Shown: positions 1-9,311, counted from the stretch's first letter. The stretch is DNA of 64,000 nt from CAVQBP01 sp963740945 (GCA_963740945.1 CAVUGE010000017.1:248001-312000); one strand, 5' to 3'. The notes: generated from the letters alone by a model not told the origin. Numbers and translations: made by a program.

Positions 1-290
1 CAACAATGGAATTACCCGATGCTATACGGGAACACTTAAAGAATTCCGATGTAATTTTACTCCAGAATCATGGCGCTCTTACCTTAGGAATGGATTTGCT
101 GGATGCCTATCATAAAATGGAAACTCTTGAACATAATGCAAATATAATCTGGAAAGCTATTCAGCTTGGAAATGTAAATGTGTTGTCTGATTATGAAAGA
201 GATCGGCTATTAGCATTAAGGGATAATTACGGATATGTCGGTCCTATAACTCCCTGTGATACTTCTCCTTACTCTTTTAATAAGCATTAA
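1..290 (+). CDS. fucA: Class II aldolase, probable L-fuculose-1-phosphate aldolase (C-terminal part)
   Basis: This is the 3' end of a gene whose start lies left of the window; the frame is open from base 3. The visible part has the LLQNHGALTLG segment typical of class II aldolase/adducin proteins, where the histidine is a zinc ligand, followed by the usual helical tail. In the known pathway FucA cleaves fuculose-1-phosphate to dihydroxyacetone phosphate and L-lactaldehyde in the cytoplasm. The assignment to fuculose rather than rhamnulose or another sugar rests on the downstream fucI, alpha-fucosidase and fucP genes. A strong hairpin follows within 50 bp, so it probably ends its own transcript, separate from fucI. 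The class II aldolase family is secure; the substrate is inferred from context. Confidence 0.75.
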   Translation, partial: TMELPDAIREHLKNSDVILLQNHGALTLGMDLLDAYHKMETLEHNANIIWKAIQLGNVNVLSDYERDRLLALRDNYGYVGPITPCDTSPYSFNKH

Positions 291-338
291 TCCACTTCTA
301 TGGACTCTAGTGAACTTAGAACAAATGAAAGTAAAAAG

Positions 339-359
339 AAAGAGGCTTTAGCCTCTTTT
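339..359 (+). terminator. Rho-independent terminator after fucA
   Basis: An 8-bp stem (AAAGAGGC / GCCTCTTT) with a TTTA loop is followed by a short T run. A second weaker hairpin (ACATC...GATGT then TTTTT) lies at about 367-388. Together they would stop transcription between the aldolase gene and fucI. Confidence 0.8.
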
Positions 360-463
360 GATAAATACATCTTGGATAGATGTCTTTTTACTCCAAAAAA
401 TCAGAGTATTTTTAGAAAATAATACTTGAATTTTATATAAGAAAAACTTAAATATCGATGTGA

Positions 464-483
464 TATGATAAACGTTTATCATA
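464..483. promoter_or_regulatory. LacI-family operator upstream of fucI
   Basis: TATGATAAACGTTTATCATA is a perfect 20-bp palindrome with a central CG, the hallmark of LacI/GalR-family operators. It sits 23 bp before the fucI start, in position to block a promoter in the AT-rich stretch before it. The LacI-family regulator encoded at 9312-10319, at the end of the same gene run, is the natural candidate to bind it. No second copy of the palindrome was seen in the fucose locus. Confidence 0.8.
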
Positions 484-505
484 ATGCACCAGGAAGGCTG
501 GATTG

Positions 506-2308
506 ATGAAACAAAATATAAATGCTGCTGTTCGTTTATATGGAAGTCTACCCAAGATAGGGATCAGACCTGCAATTGACGGTAGAAGGAAAGGGGTAAG
601 GGAATCCCTCGAAAATCAGACTATGCAGATGGCTGTTTCACTTAAACAATTCTTTGAGGAAAATCTATTCCATTCAAATGGCTCCAGGGTAGAGTGTATT
701 GTATCCGATACTTGCATTGGTGGAGTCGCTGAAGCAGCTCAATCTGCCGATAAATTTGCAAGGGAAGGTGTCGGTCTTTCTGTAACCGTTTCTCCATGCT
801 GGTGTTATGGTACTGAAGTTATGGATTCTGACCCCCTCATTCCGAAAGCTGTCTGGGGATTTAACGGAACTGAACGTCCCGGTGCTGTTTACCTGGCTGC
901 TGCACTTGCCGGATACAGTCAGAAGGGATTACCTGCTTACGGAATTTATGGAGAGGATGTTCAGGATAAAAATGATTCTTCAATTCCTATTGATATACAG
1001 GAAAAACTTTTACGGTTTGCAAAGGCTGGATTAGCAGTTGCCGAGATGAAAGGTAAATCTTATTTATCTATCGGCTCCGTCTCTATGGGAATAGCAGGTT
1101 CTATTGTTGACCATAATTTCTTCTATGATTATTTGGGAATGAGGAATGAATCTATCGATATGAGTGAAATTGTCCGCAGATTAGAGGAAAAAATTTATGA
1201 TGAAGACGAATTTAACTCAGCGTTAAAATGGACAAAAAAATATTGTACTGAAGGTCCGGATATAAATAAAAATAAATCTTCAAGAGTCAGAAAAGATTTC
1301 GAGTGGGAAACTATTGTTAAAATGACTTTAATAGTTCGTGATTTAATGGTAGGCAGCCGGAAACTAAATGAATTGGGCTTTGAAGAGGAAGCATTAGGCC
1401 ATAATGCTATTGTTGCCGGTTTTCAAGGTCAGAGGCATTGGACCGATCATTTCGCCAATGGTGATTTTATGGAGGCTATCCTCAATTCATCCTTTGATTG
1501 GAATGGTATACGCGAACCATTTATTGTGGCTACTGAAAACGATTCACTTAATGGTGCTTCTATGTTATTTGGTCACTTACTAACCAATACCGCCCAAATC
1601 TTCTCTGATGTAAGAACTTATTGGAGTCCGGATGCTGTAAAACGTGTTACCGGGAAAAACCTTGAAGGCAAAGCAGCAAATGGTATTATTCATTTAATTA
1701 ATTCAGGTTCTTCTGCACTTGACGGAACCGGGAAACAAAAAATAAACGACAAACCTGCTATGAAACCATTTTGGGAAATTACCAGCGAAGAAGTTGAAGA
1801 TTGTTTAAATGCAGTAAAATGGTGGCCTGCAGAATTAGAATACTTTAGGGGAGGTGGTTTCTCTTCTCAGTTTCTAACAGAAGGCGATATGCCGGTTACT
1901 ATTTTTCGTCTTAATTTGGTTAAAGGATTAGGTCCTGTATTACAAATTGCCGAAGGTTATACTATCACTCTCCCGGAAGAGATTAATTATTTATTAGATA
2001 AAAGAACAAGTCCTGGATGGCCTACAACTTGGTTTGCGCCGGTTCTTACAGACACAGACCCTTTTAGAAATGTCTATTCGGTTATGGCGAATTGGGGAGC
2101 AAATCATTGTGCAGTTAGTTACGGTCATATCGGGGATAACCTTATTACTCTTTCTTCAATGCTTAGGATTCCCATTAATATGCATAATGTTCCTCCGGAA
2201 AGAATTTTTAGACCCGCTGCATGGAATGCATTCGGGACAAAAGATCTTGAAGGTGCAGACTTTAGAGCTTGTAATAATTTCGGCCCTGTTTATAATCGAA
2301 ATAGTTAG
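506..2308 (+). CDS. fucI: L-fucose isomerase
   Basis: FucI interconverts L-fucose and L-fuculose using Mn2+ in the cytoplasm. The 600-residue length fits the family (about 590). The catalytic pair of the E. coli enzyme, a Glu and an Asp 24 residues apart, is visible as Glu344 (VATEND) and Asp368 (FSDVRTYW). A GHIGDN segment near residue 541 likely carries the third metal ligand. The start is ATG at 506, nine bases after AGGAAGG (491-497); the TTG immediately before it is less likely. It is the first gene after the LacI-type operator, so it should be induced with the rest of the locus. An intergenic repeat (2342-2477) separates it from the fucosidase gene. Confidence 0.95.
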   Translation: MKQNINAAVRLYGSLPKIGIRPAIDGRRKGVRESLENQTMQMAVSLKQFFEENLFHSNGSRVECIVSDTCIGGVAEAAQSADKFAREGVGLSVTVSPCWCYGTEVMDSDPLIPKAVWGFNGTERPGAVYLAAALAGYSQKGLPAYGIYGEDVQDKNDSSIPIDIQEKLLRFAKAGLAVAEMKGKSYLSIGSVSMGIAGSIVDHNFFYDYLGMRNESIDMSEIVRRLEEKIYDEDEFNSALKWTKKYCTEGPDINKNKSSRVRKDFEWETIVKMTLIVRDLMVGSRKLNELGFEEEALGHNAIVAGFQGQRHWTDHFANGDFMEAILNSSFDWNGIREPFIVATENDSLNGASMLFGHLLTNTAQIFSDVRTYWSPDAVKRVTGKNLEGKAANGIIHLINSGSSALDGTGKQKINDKPAMKPFWEITSEEVEDCLNAVKWWPAELEYFRGGGFSSQFLTEGDMPVTIFRLNLVKGLGPVLQIAEGYTITLPEEINYLLDKRTSPGWPTTWFAPVLTDTDPFRNVYSVMANWGANHCAVSYGHIGDNLITLSSMLRIPINMHNVPPERIFRPAAWNAFGTKDLEGADFRACNNFGPVYNRNS

Positions 2309-2341
2309 TAGTGCATGAAAAATAAAAATCATTATCTTTGA

Positions 2342-2477
2342 ATAACTGAAGTTACACAGATGTGAAGATGATATCTTTAAAAGAAAAATCATTTCGTTTT
2401 TTAATTAAATGTAAAGTCAAATACAACCTTTATTTAAAAAAATAAAGATGTCGTCTTTAATATATGATAACTTCAAT
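2342..2477. repeat. Interspersed AAAGATG element, copy 1
   Basis: Two near-palindromes, GAAGATGATATCTTT (2364-2378) and AAAGATGTCGTCTTT (2444-2458), bracket an AT-rich core of about 65 bp. Outer arms TAACTGAAGTTA and its approximate complement near 2470 extend the terminal inverted repeat. This is the most diverged of six such elements in the window. It lies between fucI and the fucosidase gene on the same strand and may affect their relative expression. Confidence 0.75.
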
Positions 2478-2499
2478 AATTATTAACCTTTATTAAAAA

Positions 2500-4551
2500 A
2501 TGAAAAAATTCATCTTATTATTTAGCTTACTCTTATTCGCTGTCTCTGCACAAGGACAGAACTTCACACAAGAAACAAAAAAGGAACATGATAAAAGAAT
2601 GGAATGGTGGCGCGATGCCCGCTTTGGTTTATTTATTCATTGGGGATTATATTCTATTCCTGCGGGTGAATGGGAAGGGAAAACAAATTATGCAGAATGG
2701 ATTCGTAACCAGGCCCAAATTCCTGTTGATGTATATGATAAATTCGTTTCACTGTTTAACCCGGTAAAGTTTGACGCAGAACGATGGGTTCATATGGCTA
2801 AAGAGGCAGGGATGAAATACATTGTAATTACTTCTAAACATCACGATGGATTTTGTCTTTTCGATTCTAAGTTTACTGACTTTGATGTTATGTCAACTCC
2901 TTTTAAAAGGGATATCCTTAAGGAACTCTCGGAAGCTTGTAAAAGAGAAGGAATAAAATTGTGCTTCTATTATTCTATTATGGACTGGCATTACCCGGAT
3001 TACCTCCCCAGACGGGAATGGGAGGTAAACAGATCAGTAAAGGGTGCCGATTTTGACCGTTATGTTAAATATATGAAAAATGAATTAAAAGAATTATTAA
3101 CAAACTACGGTGATATTGGGGTTCTCTGGTTCGATGGAGAATGGGAAAATACTTGGAATGATAAACGCGGTCTGGATCTCTATAATTATGTTAGAAGCCT
3201 GCAGCCGGATATTATTATAAATAACCGGGTCGGTGCAAGTAGAAGCGGAATGGAGGGATTTACAGAAGGAAATGGTTTTGCCGGTGACTTTGGAACTCCT
3301 GAACAACAGATCCCTGCTACAGGATTGCCCGGCATCGATTGGGAATCATGTATGACAATGAATGATCATTGGGGATACAATAAAAATGACAAAAATTTTA
3401 AGTCATCTAAAGAAATTCTAAGAATGCTTGCCGATATAGCTTCAAAAGGAGGAAATTATTTACTGAATATCGGTCCAACTTCCGAAGGTGTTTTTCCTCC
3501 TGAAAGTATTGAGAGGCTTCATGATATAAGTCAATGGATGAAAGTAAATTCAGAATCAATTTATAAAACATCTGCCAGCCCGTTCCGGGAATTGAATTGG
3601 GGCAGATGTACTCAAAAAGACATTAATGGAAATACGAGGCTTTACCTCCACGTTTTTGACTGGCCTGAAAACGGAAAGCTTATTGTACCGGGAATCTTTA
3701 ACCAACCTATGGACGCCTTTCTCCTTTCGGATGTAAACAAAACACCATTGGATTGTCAAAGGAACGGAGATGCTTTGGTTATAACTATACCCTCAACGGC
3801 TCCCGATAGTATCAATTCTGTCGTTGTCCTGGATATTGCCGGAAAAGCTGATATAAATAACCCTCCAAATTTCGTATTTGATGATGAAATCTTTATTCAT
3901 GATATGGATGTCCAAATAAAGCCAGATCGAGAAAATATTCAGGTACGTTATACTACAAACAATTCTATCCCTGATTCAAATTCGGCACTTGTCGAGGGTC
4001 CTGTCCATCTAACTGAAACTACAACTTTAATAGCAAGATGCTTTCGCAATGACAAGCCTGTTAGCGGCACTTCTGAAGCTCTATTTACAAAAGTTAATCC
4101 TGAAGAAAGTATAAAATTAGAGGATCCTGTTAAAGGAATTTCATATAAATATTTTGAAGGTGATTGGGATTCGCTCCCTGATTTTGATTCTTTAAAATCA
4201 TCTGATGACGGAACTATTTCCAATTTTTCTTTAACACCTGCAAAATCAGCTGACCATTTTGGATTTGAATATGAAGGTTACATCAATATCCCGGATGATG
4301 GTGTATATAATTTCTATACTGCATCTGATGATGGGAGCCGCCTGTATATTGGAAATAAACTGGTAGTTGATAATGACGGGCAGCACGGGATTATCGAAAA
4401 AAAGGGAGTGGTTCCTCTCGCTAAAGAATATCATCCGTTTCGTTTAACTTTCTTTGAAAAATCCGGCGGTCAAAATCTAAATGTTATGTTCAAAGCTCAC
4501 GGGCTGAAAAAGACGATTATTCCGGATTCGATATTATTTCATTCAAAATAA
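2500..4551 (+). CDS. Secreted GH29 alpha-L-fucosidase with C-terminal PA14 domain
   Basis: The protein starts with a signal peptide (about residues 1-20, MKKFILLFSLLLFAVSAQGQ), so it acts outside the cytoplasm. The GH29 catalytic domain spans roughly 30-350, with RFGLFIHWGLYS at its start and the expected nucleophile Asp212 in VLWFDGEW. After a beta-rich segment come a chitobiase-C-like domain (about 450-545) and a PA14-type domain (about 550-680, with YFEGDWD and SDDGSRLYIG), which probably bind glycans. It would release fucose from host or algal polysaccharides to feed the FucP permease encoded downstream. It lacks the C-terminal sorting module seen in other secreted proteins here, so it is probably periplasmic or outer-membrane associated. 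The GH29 call is firm; the substrate linkage cannot be told. Confidence 0.93.
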   Translation: MKKFILLFSLLLFAVSAQGQNFTQETKKEHDKRMEWWRDARFGLFIHWGLYSIPAGEWEGKTNYAEWIRNQAQIPVDVYDKFVSLFNPVKFDAERWVHMAKEAGMKYIVITSKHHDGFCLFDSKFTDFDVMSTPFKRDILKELSEACKREGIKLCFYYSIMDWHYPDYLPRREWEVNRSVKGADFDRYVKYMKNELKELLTNYGDIGVLWFDGEWENTWNDKRGLDLYNYVRSLQPDIIINNRVGASRSGMEGFTEGNGFAGDFGTPEQQIPATGLPGIDWESCMTMNDHWGYNKNDKNFKSSKEILRMLADIASKGGNYLLNIGPTSEGVFPPESIERLHDISQWMKVNSESIYKTSASPFRELNWGRCTQKDINGNTRLYLHVFDWPENGKLIVPGIFNQPMDAFLLSDVNKTPLDCQRNGDALVITIPSTAPDSINSVVVLDIAGKADINNPPNFVFDDEIFIHDMDVQIKPDRENIQVRYTTNNSIPDSNSALVEGPVHLTETTTLIARCFRNDKPVSGTSEALFTKVNPEESIKLEDPVKGISYKYFEGDWDSLPDFDSLKSSDDGTISNFSLTPAKSADHFGFEYEGYINIPDDGVYNFYTASDDGSRLYIGNKLVVDNDGQHGIIEKKGVVPLAKEYHPFRLTFFEKSGGQNLNVMFKAHGLKKTIIPDSILFHSK

Positions 4552-4580
4552 TATTTATTAAAAAAATTATCTTTTAATGA

Positions 4581-5996
4581 ATGTCAGTTTCAGAATTTCT
4601 TGCTGTGGATTTAGGTGCCGAAAGCGGGCGTGTAATTTTAGGGAAACTAAAAGATGAAAGACTCTCCTTTGAAGAAATTTATCGTTTTCCAAATATTCAA
4701 ATTATTAAATATGGAACTCTATTGTGGGATGTTCCTTATTTATTCCGGGAAATTAAAAAGGGATTATCTTTAGCTGCAAAAATAGGACATAATATTCAAT
4801 CTATTGGTGTTGATACATGGGGAGTCGATTTCAGCTTGATAGGGAAAAATAATCAACTCCTGGAACTGCCGCATTCTTATCGCGATAACCGTACAAATGG
4901 TATCCCTGAAAAAGTCTTCGAAAAAATTTCACAAAATGAGATTTATAAAAGGACAGGCATTCAGTTCCTTCAAATTAATACTATCTATCAGCTTTACAGT
5001 ATTAAGCTCTCGAATGAAGCAATTTGGGAAGAATGCGATACGCTTCTATTTATGCCTGATTTATTTAATTTCTTACTAACCGGAGTGAAAAAATCTGAAT
5101 ATACAATTGCTTCAACATCTCAATTGTTGAATGCCGAAACAAAAGAATTTGATGAATCTATTTTTTCAGCTCTGAACTTGCCCCTTAATATAATGCCTCC
5201 AATCATAAAGCCCGGAACTGTTATCGGCAGGCTTCTTCCTGAGATTTCAATTGAAACAGGATTAAATGAAGTTAATGTTATCGCAGTTGGCTGTCATGAC
5301 ACTGCAAGCGCAGTGGCCGCAGTTCCAGCAGAAGGGGATGACTGGGCTTATTTAAGTTCGGGAACATGGTCATTACTAGGAATTGAAAATGAGAAGCCGC
5401 TGATAGATTTTCAATTCAACGATTTTACTAATGAAGGTGGCGTAAATGGTAATATAAGATTTTTACGGAATATATCCGGTTTGTGGCTTCTTCAAGGAAT
5501 TAAAAAGAGCTTGGAAAAAAGAGGCCTGCGTTTTAGTTATGAAGAAATAACAAAAATGGCAGAAAATATAGATTCAGAAGTTCCGTTCATTGATACTGAC
5601 GATAATCAATTTACCAATCCGCCTGATATGATTGATGCAATAAATGAATATTTTATTAAAACAGATCAAATAATTCCAAAAACTTGGGGAGAATATTCCA
5701 GCTCTATCCTACAAAGTCTTGCCGTTAAGTATAAAAATATTTTGGATAAGATTGAAATAATATCAAATAAAAAAATAAATAGGCTGCATATTGTTGGAGG
5801 AGGTTCAAAAAATAAATTGTTAAACCAGTTGACGGCAAATACCACAGGAAAAAATATTATTGCCGGACCCGTTGAGGCTACTGCACTGGGAAATATTCTT
5901 GTCCAGGCTATTGCTGGAGGTAAAATTGAAACTATTAAGGAAGCAAGAGAAGTGATTTCTTTGTCATTCCCTTTAAAATTCTATAAACCGGACTAG
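4581..5996 (+). CDS. fucK: FGGY-family kinase, probable L-fuculokinase (RhaB-like)
   Basis: This 471-residue protein has the FGGY kinase fold: N-terminal phosphate-binding LAVDLGAESGRVILG, the conserved VDTWGVDFSLIG segment, and a C-terminal nucleotide site with HIVGGGSKNKLLNQLTA and GPVEATALGNIL. Sequence style is closest to rhamnulokinase, which is also true of the kinases in Bacteroides fucose loci, so the neighbours (fucI, fucosidase, fucP) argue for phosphorylating L-fuculose with ATP. It starts 29 bp after the fucosidase gene and is followed 6 bp later by the mutarotase gene, consistent with one operon. Rhamnulokinase activity remains possible. Confidence 0.85.
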   Translation: MSVSEFLAVDLGAESGRVILGKLKDERLSFEEIYRFPNIQIIKYGTLLWDVPYLFREIKKGLSLAAKIGHNIQSIGVDTWGVDFSLIGKNNQLLELPHSYRDNRTNGIPEKVFEKISQNEIYKRTGIQFLQINTIYQLYSIKLSNEAIWEECDTLLFMPDLFNFLLTGVKKSEYTIASTSQLLNAETKEFDESIFSALNLPLNIMPPIIKPGTVIGRLLPEISIETGLNEVNVIAVGCHDTASAVAAVPAEGDDWAYLSSGTWSLLGIENEKPLIDFQFNDFTNEGGVNGNIRFLRNISGLWLLQGIKKSLEKRGLRFSYEEITKMAENIDSEVPFIDTDDNQFTNPPDMIDAINEYFIKTDQIIPKTWGEYSSSILQSLAVKYKNILDKIEIISNKKINRLHIVGGGSKNKLLNQLTANTTGKNIIAGPVEATALGNILVQAIAGGKIETIKEAREVISLSFPLKFYKPD

Positions 5997-6002
5997 GAAA
6001 GA

Positions 6003-6689
6003 ATGGAATTAGAACCTAAAGAGGTTGAAATGAAACTTGAAAAAGTAAACATTAGGATTGGGAGTTTGATAAAAGTTAAACCTGAATATGAAGAACGTTA
6101 TATTATTCTTCATAAACATGTCTTTCCCGGTGTCCTGGATAGAATTAGAAAATCAAATATTAGGAACTATTCTATTTTTTTAAATAATGGACTCTTGTTT
6201 TCCTATATGGAATATGTGGGTAATAATTATGATAAAGATATGAATGATATTGCCGATAAAACAACTAAAGAATGGTGGAAATTAACTGATCCTATGCAGG
6301 AGCCGTTATCAATAAGAAAAGAAGGTGAGTGGTGGGTCTCAATGGATTCAATTCAGTTTTTTGATGGTAATTTTAAGCCTTATACCGAAGGAAAGCGTTT
6401 TGCTTATACTTCAGAAGTTAATCCCGGTTTGGAACAGGATATTAAAAACTTATTTATCGGTTTTAATGATTCTTTTAGTGATTTATTGAAAGATTTCAAC
6501 ATCCAAAACCACAATGTCTTTAAAAAAGGCAGCAGACTTTATGTCTATTTCGAATATACCGGGAATAATTTTGAAAATGATAATCAACACCTGAATAATA
6601 AACCTCAATTCAAAAAATGGAATGATGATTTAGCTGTTCATTTGAAAACTCAATGGGAGGAAATGAAAGAAGTCTTTCACACAGATTAA
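6003..6689 (+). CDS. Tandem RhaM-like sugar mutarotase
   Basis: The protein carries two copies of the L-rhamnose mutarotase (DUF718) fold: about residues 10-115 (with HKHVFPGVLDRIRKSNI and LFSYMEYVGNNYDKDM) and about 128-228 (with FVYFEYTG-like YVYFEYTGNNFENDN). RhaM enzymes act as dimers that interconvert sugar anomers with a catalytic histidine near the start of the domain. That histidine is present in the first copy, but the matching stretch of the second copy (LFIGFNDSFSDLL) has none, so the second half may be structural. In this locus it probably does the anomer conversion that FucU does elsewhere. The start could be ATG 6003 (after AGGAAAG) or ATG 6030 (after GAGG). Confidence 0.75.
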   Translation: MELEPKEVEMKLEKVNIRIGSLIKVKPEYEERYIILHKHVFPGVLDRIRKSNIRNYSIFLNNGLLFSYMEYVGNNYDKDMNDIADKTTKEWWKLTDPMQEPLSIRKEGEWWVSMDSIQFFDGNFKPYTEGKRFAYTSEVNPGLEQDIKNLFIGFNDSFSDLLKDFNIQNHNVFKKGSRLYVYFEYTGNNFENDNQHLNNKPQFKKWNDDLAVHLKTQWEEMKEVFHTD

Positions 6690-6741
6690 GTTTAGTACGT
6701 GATAATCTCTCATAAATCTTAAATTTAATAGAGGACATTTA

Positions 6742-8082
6742 ATGGATGTAACAAAAATGTTTAGGTCGAAAGATGGTAAGAATTATCTTTTCACTTTCAT
6801 GCTTGTTAGTACATTGTTCTTATTATGGGGAATATGTAATGGGATGATAGATGTAATGGATAAACATTTTCAGGATTTTTTACATTTATCAAAATCCCAA
6901 TCTGCTTGGGTGCAGTTTGCGCATTATTTAGGCTATCTTTTAATGGCACTTCCCGCAAGCTGGCTGGCTCGGAAACTCGGATATAAAGGGGGAATTATAA
7001 CCGGATTGATTCTCGTTTCTCTCGGCGGGTTTTGGTTCATTCCTGCAACAAATATTGCATCCTTCTGGGCTTTTCTTCTGGGGGTATGTGTTATTGCTAT
7101 GGGATTAACAGTTCTGGAAACAGTTGCTAATCCATATACAACCGTTCTCGGTCCTAAACAATTCGCAGCTACAAGAATCAATTTTGCACAGGCATTTAAT
7201 GGTGTAGGATGGATATTTGGCCCTATAGTTGGGGGAATATTTTTCTATTCAAGTGAAGGAGCAGTTGTTGCACAAAAACAACTCTATATCCCGTATTTCG
7301 CTATTGCTATTATTGTTCTTATCATGGCGGCAGTTTTTTATTTTTCAAATTTACCTGACCTGAATACCGAAGATGAATATCATATGAATACTGCAGGTCC
7401 AACCAGTGTTCAACGGTCAATCTGGTCCCATAAACATTTTGTGGGAGGTGTGGCTTCTCAGTTTCTATATGTTGCAGCGCAGGCAGGTATTTTTAGTTTC
7501 TTTATTAACTATATAGTTGAAGAACTTCCCTCTATTTCAAAAAGTATGGCGGTGAGCTGGATATTTGCCGACCGTACTATACTGCGGAATGGAGCTTTCT
7601 TTATCAATGAAAAAGGTGCAACATTTTTATTGGGTACTATTGCGTTCCCGTTATTTCTAATCGGCAGAGCAAGCGGTGCAGCTATTCTTAGGAAATTAAA
7701 AGCTCACCGTGTTCTCGGTACCTATGCATTAATTAATGTTATCCTTTGCGCGGTTGTCGTCCTTAAGCTCGGCTGGGTTTCTGTGACTGCTGTATTCCTT
7801 AGTTTTTTATTTATGTCCATTATGTATCCTACAATTTTTGCTTTAGGTATTTATGGTCTTGGTGAACAGGCAAAAAAGGCTTCCGGTTTTATAGTGATGG
7901 CTATAATTGGCGGTGCTATTATGCCTAAAATTATGGGTTACCTTGGTGATGTTTACAATATGTCTGTTGGTTTCCTTATGCCTTTATTCTGTTTTGCAGC
8001 CATTGCAGTCTATGGTTTCAACTGGACAAAGTTCAGTAAATCTGAAGGTATAAGCGGAATCTCCGGTGCTAAAGGTCATTAA
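6742..8082 (+). CDS. fucP: MFS L-fucose:proton symporter family permease
   Basis: This is a 446-residue major facilitator protein with about 12 hydrophobic segments. The N-terminal FLLWGICNGMIDVMDKHFQ and the GLTVLETVANPYTTVLGP segment match the FucP subfamily, including the acidic residues in helices 1 and 4 that couple proton and sugar movement. It would import L-fucose across the inner membrane after fucosidase action. A clear ribosome site (AGAGGA) precedes the ATG. It sits 52 bp after the mutarotase gene and before the fusion kinase. Some members carry other hexoses, so fucose is supported mainly by context. Confidence 0.9.
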   Translation: MDVTKMFRSKDGKNYLFTFMLVSTLFLLWGICNGMIDVMDKHFQDFLHLSKSQSAWVQFAHYLGYLLMALPASWLARKLGYKGGIITGLILVSLGGFWFIPATNIASFWAFLLGVCVIAMGLTVLETVANPYTTVLGPKQFAATRINFAQAFNGVGWIFGPIVGGIFFYSSEGAVVAQKQLYIPYFAIAIIVLIMAAVFYFSNLPDLNTEDEYHMNTAGPTSVQRSIWSHKHFVGGVASQFLYVAAQAGIFSFFINYIVEELPSISKSMAVSWIFADRTILRNGAFFINEKGATFLLGTIAFPLFLIGRASGAAILRKLKAHRVLGTYALINVILCAVVVLKLGWVSVTAVFLSFLFMSIMYPTIFALGIYGLGEQAKKASGFIVMAIIGGAIMPKIMGYLGDVYNMSVGFLMPLFCFAAIAVYGFNWTKFSKSEGISGISGAKGH

Positions 8083-8156
8083 TATGTTAGGATTATCTTT
8101 TTAAAATTATTACCTGGAGTGAATAATATAGCACTTCACATAATTAAAAATTCACT

Positions 8157-9302
8157 ATGGAAGAAAAAAAAGTTTTTGTTACCGGCTGCTTTGATATGCT
8201 GCATAGCGGTCATGTAGCTTTTCTTATAGAAGCGGCTCAATTTGGTAATGTTTACGTAGGATTAGGTTCCGATGAAACAGTTTTTAATCTAAAAGGACGC
8301 TATCCGGTAAATAACCAGGATGAAAGAAAATATATGATTGACGCTCTGGGATGTGTTAAAAAATGTCATATAAATTCGGGCAGCGGAATAATGGACTTTT
8401 TATCTGAAATGGAATCTGTTAAACCGGACATTTTTATTGTGAACGAAGACGGGAATACTCCTGCAAAAGAGGAACTTTGTAAAAAATTGAACATTCAATA
8501 TCTTGTACTAAAAAGAATTCCGCATGGTCATTTGCCGTCTCGTTCAACCACTTCTCTTAGAGAACAATGCACAATACCTTATAGAATTGACATAGCCGGA
8601 GGATGGCTTGACCAGCCTTTTGTTGGAAAGTATTCCCACGGATTTGTTTTAACAGTTTCAATTGAACCCACTATTGAATTTAATGAAAAAAGCGGGATGG
8701 CATCAAGCACTAGAAGAAAGGCAATCGAACTTTGGCAAACCGATATTCCATCAGGTAATAAAGAGAAACTTGCCAGGATGCTCTTTAGTTATGAAAATCC
8801 CCCTGGTACAAAGATTATTGCAGGGTCTCAAGATGCAATTGGAATAGTAATGCCCGGATTAAATAAGCTTGAATATTCAGGTAATTATTGGCCAGGTAAA
8901 ATTAAATCAATTCATGATGAAAAAATATTAACATTTCTCGAGAATAGTCTTTATTTAATTACTCTAGGACCCCGGAATAAAGATTATAACGTTCTTGAAA
9001 ACATGAATATAAATATTGAGAATGCAGAAGCCTTAAAAATAGCATCGGAATTCTGCTGGGAATCAATTCTGCAGTGTGATATTAAAAAATTTGGCTGCTA
9101 TTTCAGAAAATCATTTGAAGCGCAGATTACTATATTTCCCAATATGGTTTATAGAGAAATATTTGAAATTATTGAAAGATATAAGAATTTATCCTATGGG
9201 TGGAAATTATCCGGTGCAGGCGGAGGCGGTTATATTATTTTTGTTGCAGATAAAGAAATTCCCGGTTCGATGAAAATAAAAATCAGAAGAAAATCACAAT
9301 AA
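8157..9302 (+). CDS. Fused nucleotidyltransferase - GHMP sugar kinase
   Basis: Residues 1-135 form a cytidylyltransferase-type domain: VTGCFDMLHSGHVAFL holds the HxGH nucleotide motif, and PSRSTTSLR resembles the ISSTxIR signature. Residues about 140-375 form a GHMP kinase: PYRIDIAGGWLDQP (motif 1), GMASSTRRKAIELW (a degenerate phosphate loop) and KLSGAGGGGYIIF (motif 3). Such a pair could phosphorylate a sugar at C1 and then activate it with a nucleotide, as Fkp does for fucose, but Fkp has a different guanylyltransferase and a reverse logic of size. It lies between fucP and the LacI gene, 9 bp from the latter, so a role in fucose or a related sugar is likely. No precise activity can be assigned. 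Domain calls are good; function is inference. Confidence 0.75.
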   Translation: MEEKKVFVTGCFDMLHSGHVAFLIEAAQFGNVYVGLGSDETVFNLKGRYPVNNQDERKYMIDALGCVKKCHINSGSGIMDFLSEMESVKPDIFIVNEDGNTPAKEELCKKLNIQYLVLKRIPHGHLPSRSTTSLREQCTIPYRIDIAGGWLDQPFVGKYSHGFVLTVSIEPTIEFNEKSGMASSTRRKAIELWQTDIPSGNKEKLARMLFSYENPPGTKIIAGSQDAIGIVMPGLNKLEYSGNYWPGKIKSIHDEKILTFLENSLYLITLGPRNKDYNVLENMNINIENAEALKIASEFCWESILQCDIKKFGCYFRKSFEAQITIFPNMVYREIFEIIERYKNLSYGWKLSGAGGGGYIIFVADKEIPGSMKIKIRRKSQ

Positions 9303-9311
9303 TCCTCCGAT

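Noticed and set aside
503..505. TTG start for fucI
   Set aside because: ATG 506 follows directly and is better spaced from AGGAAGG.
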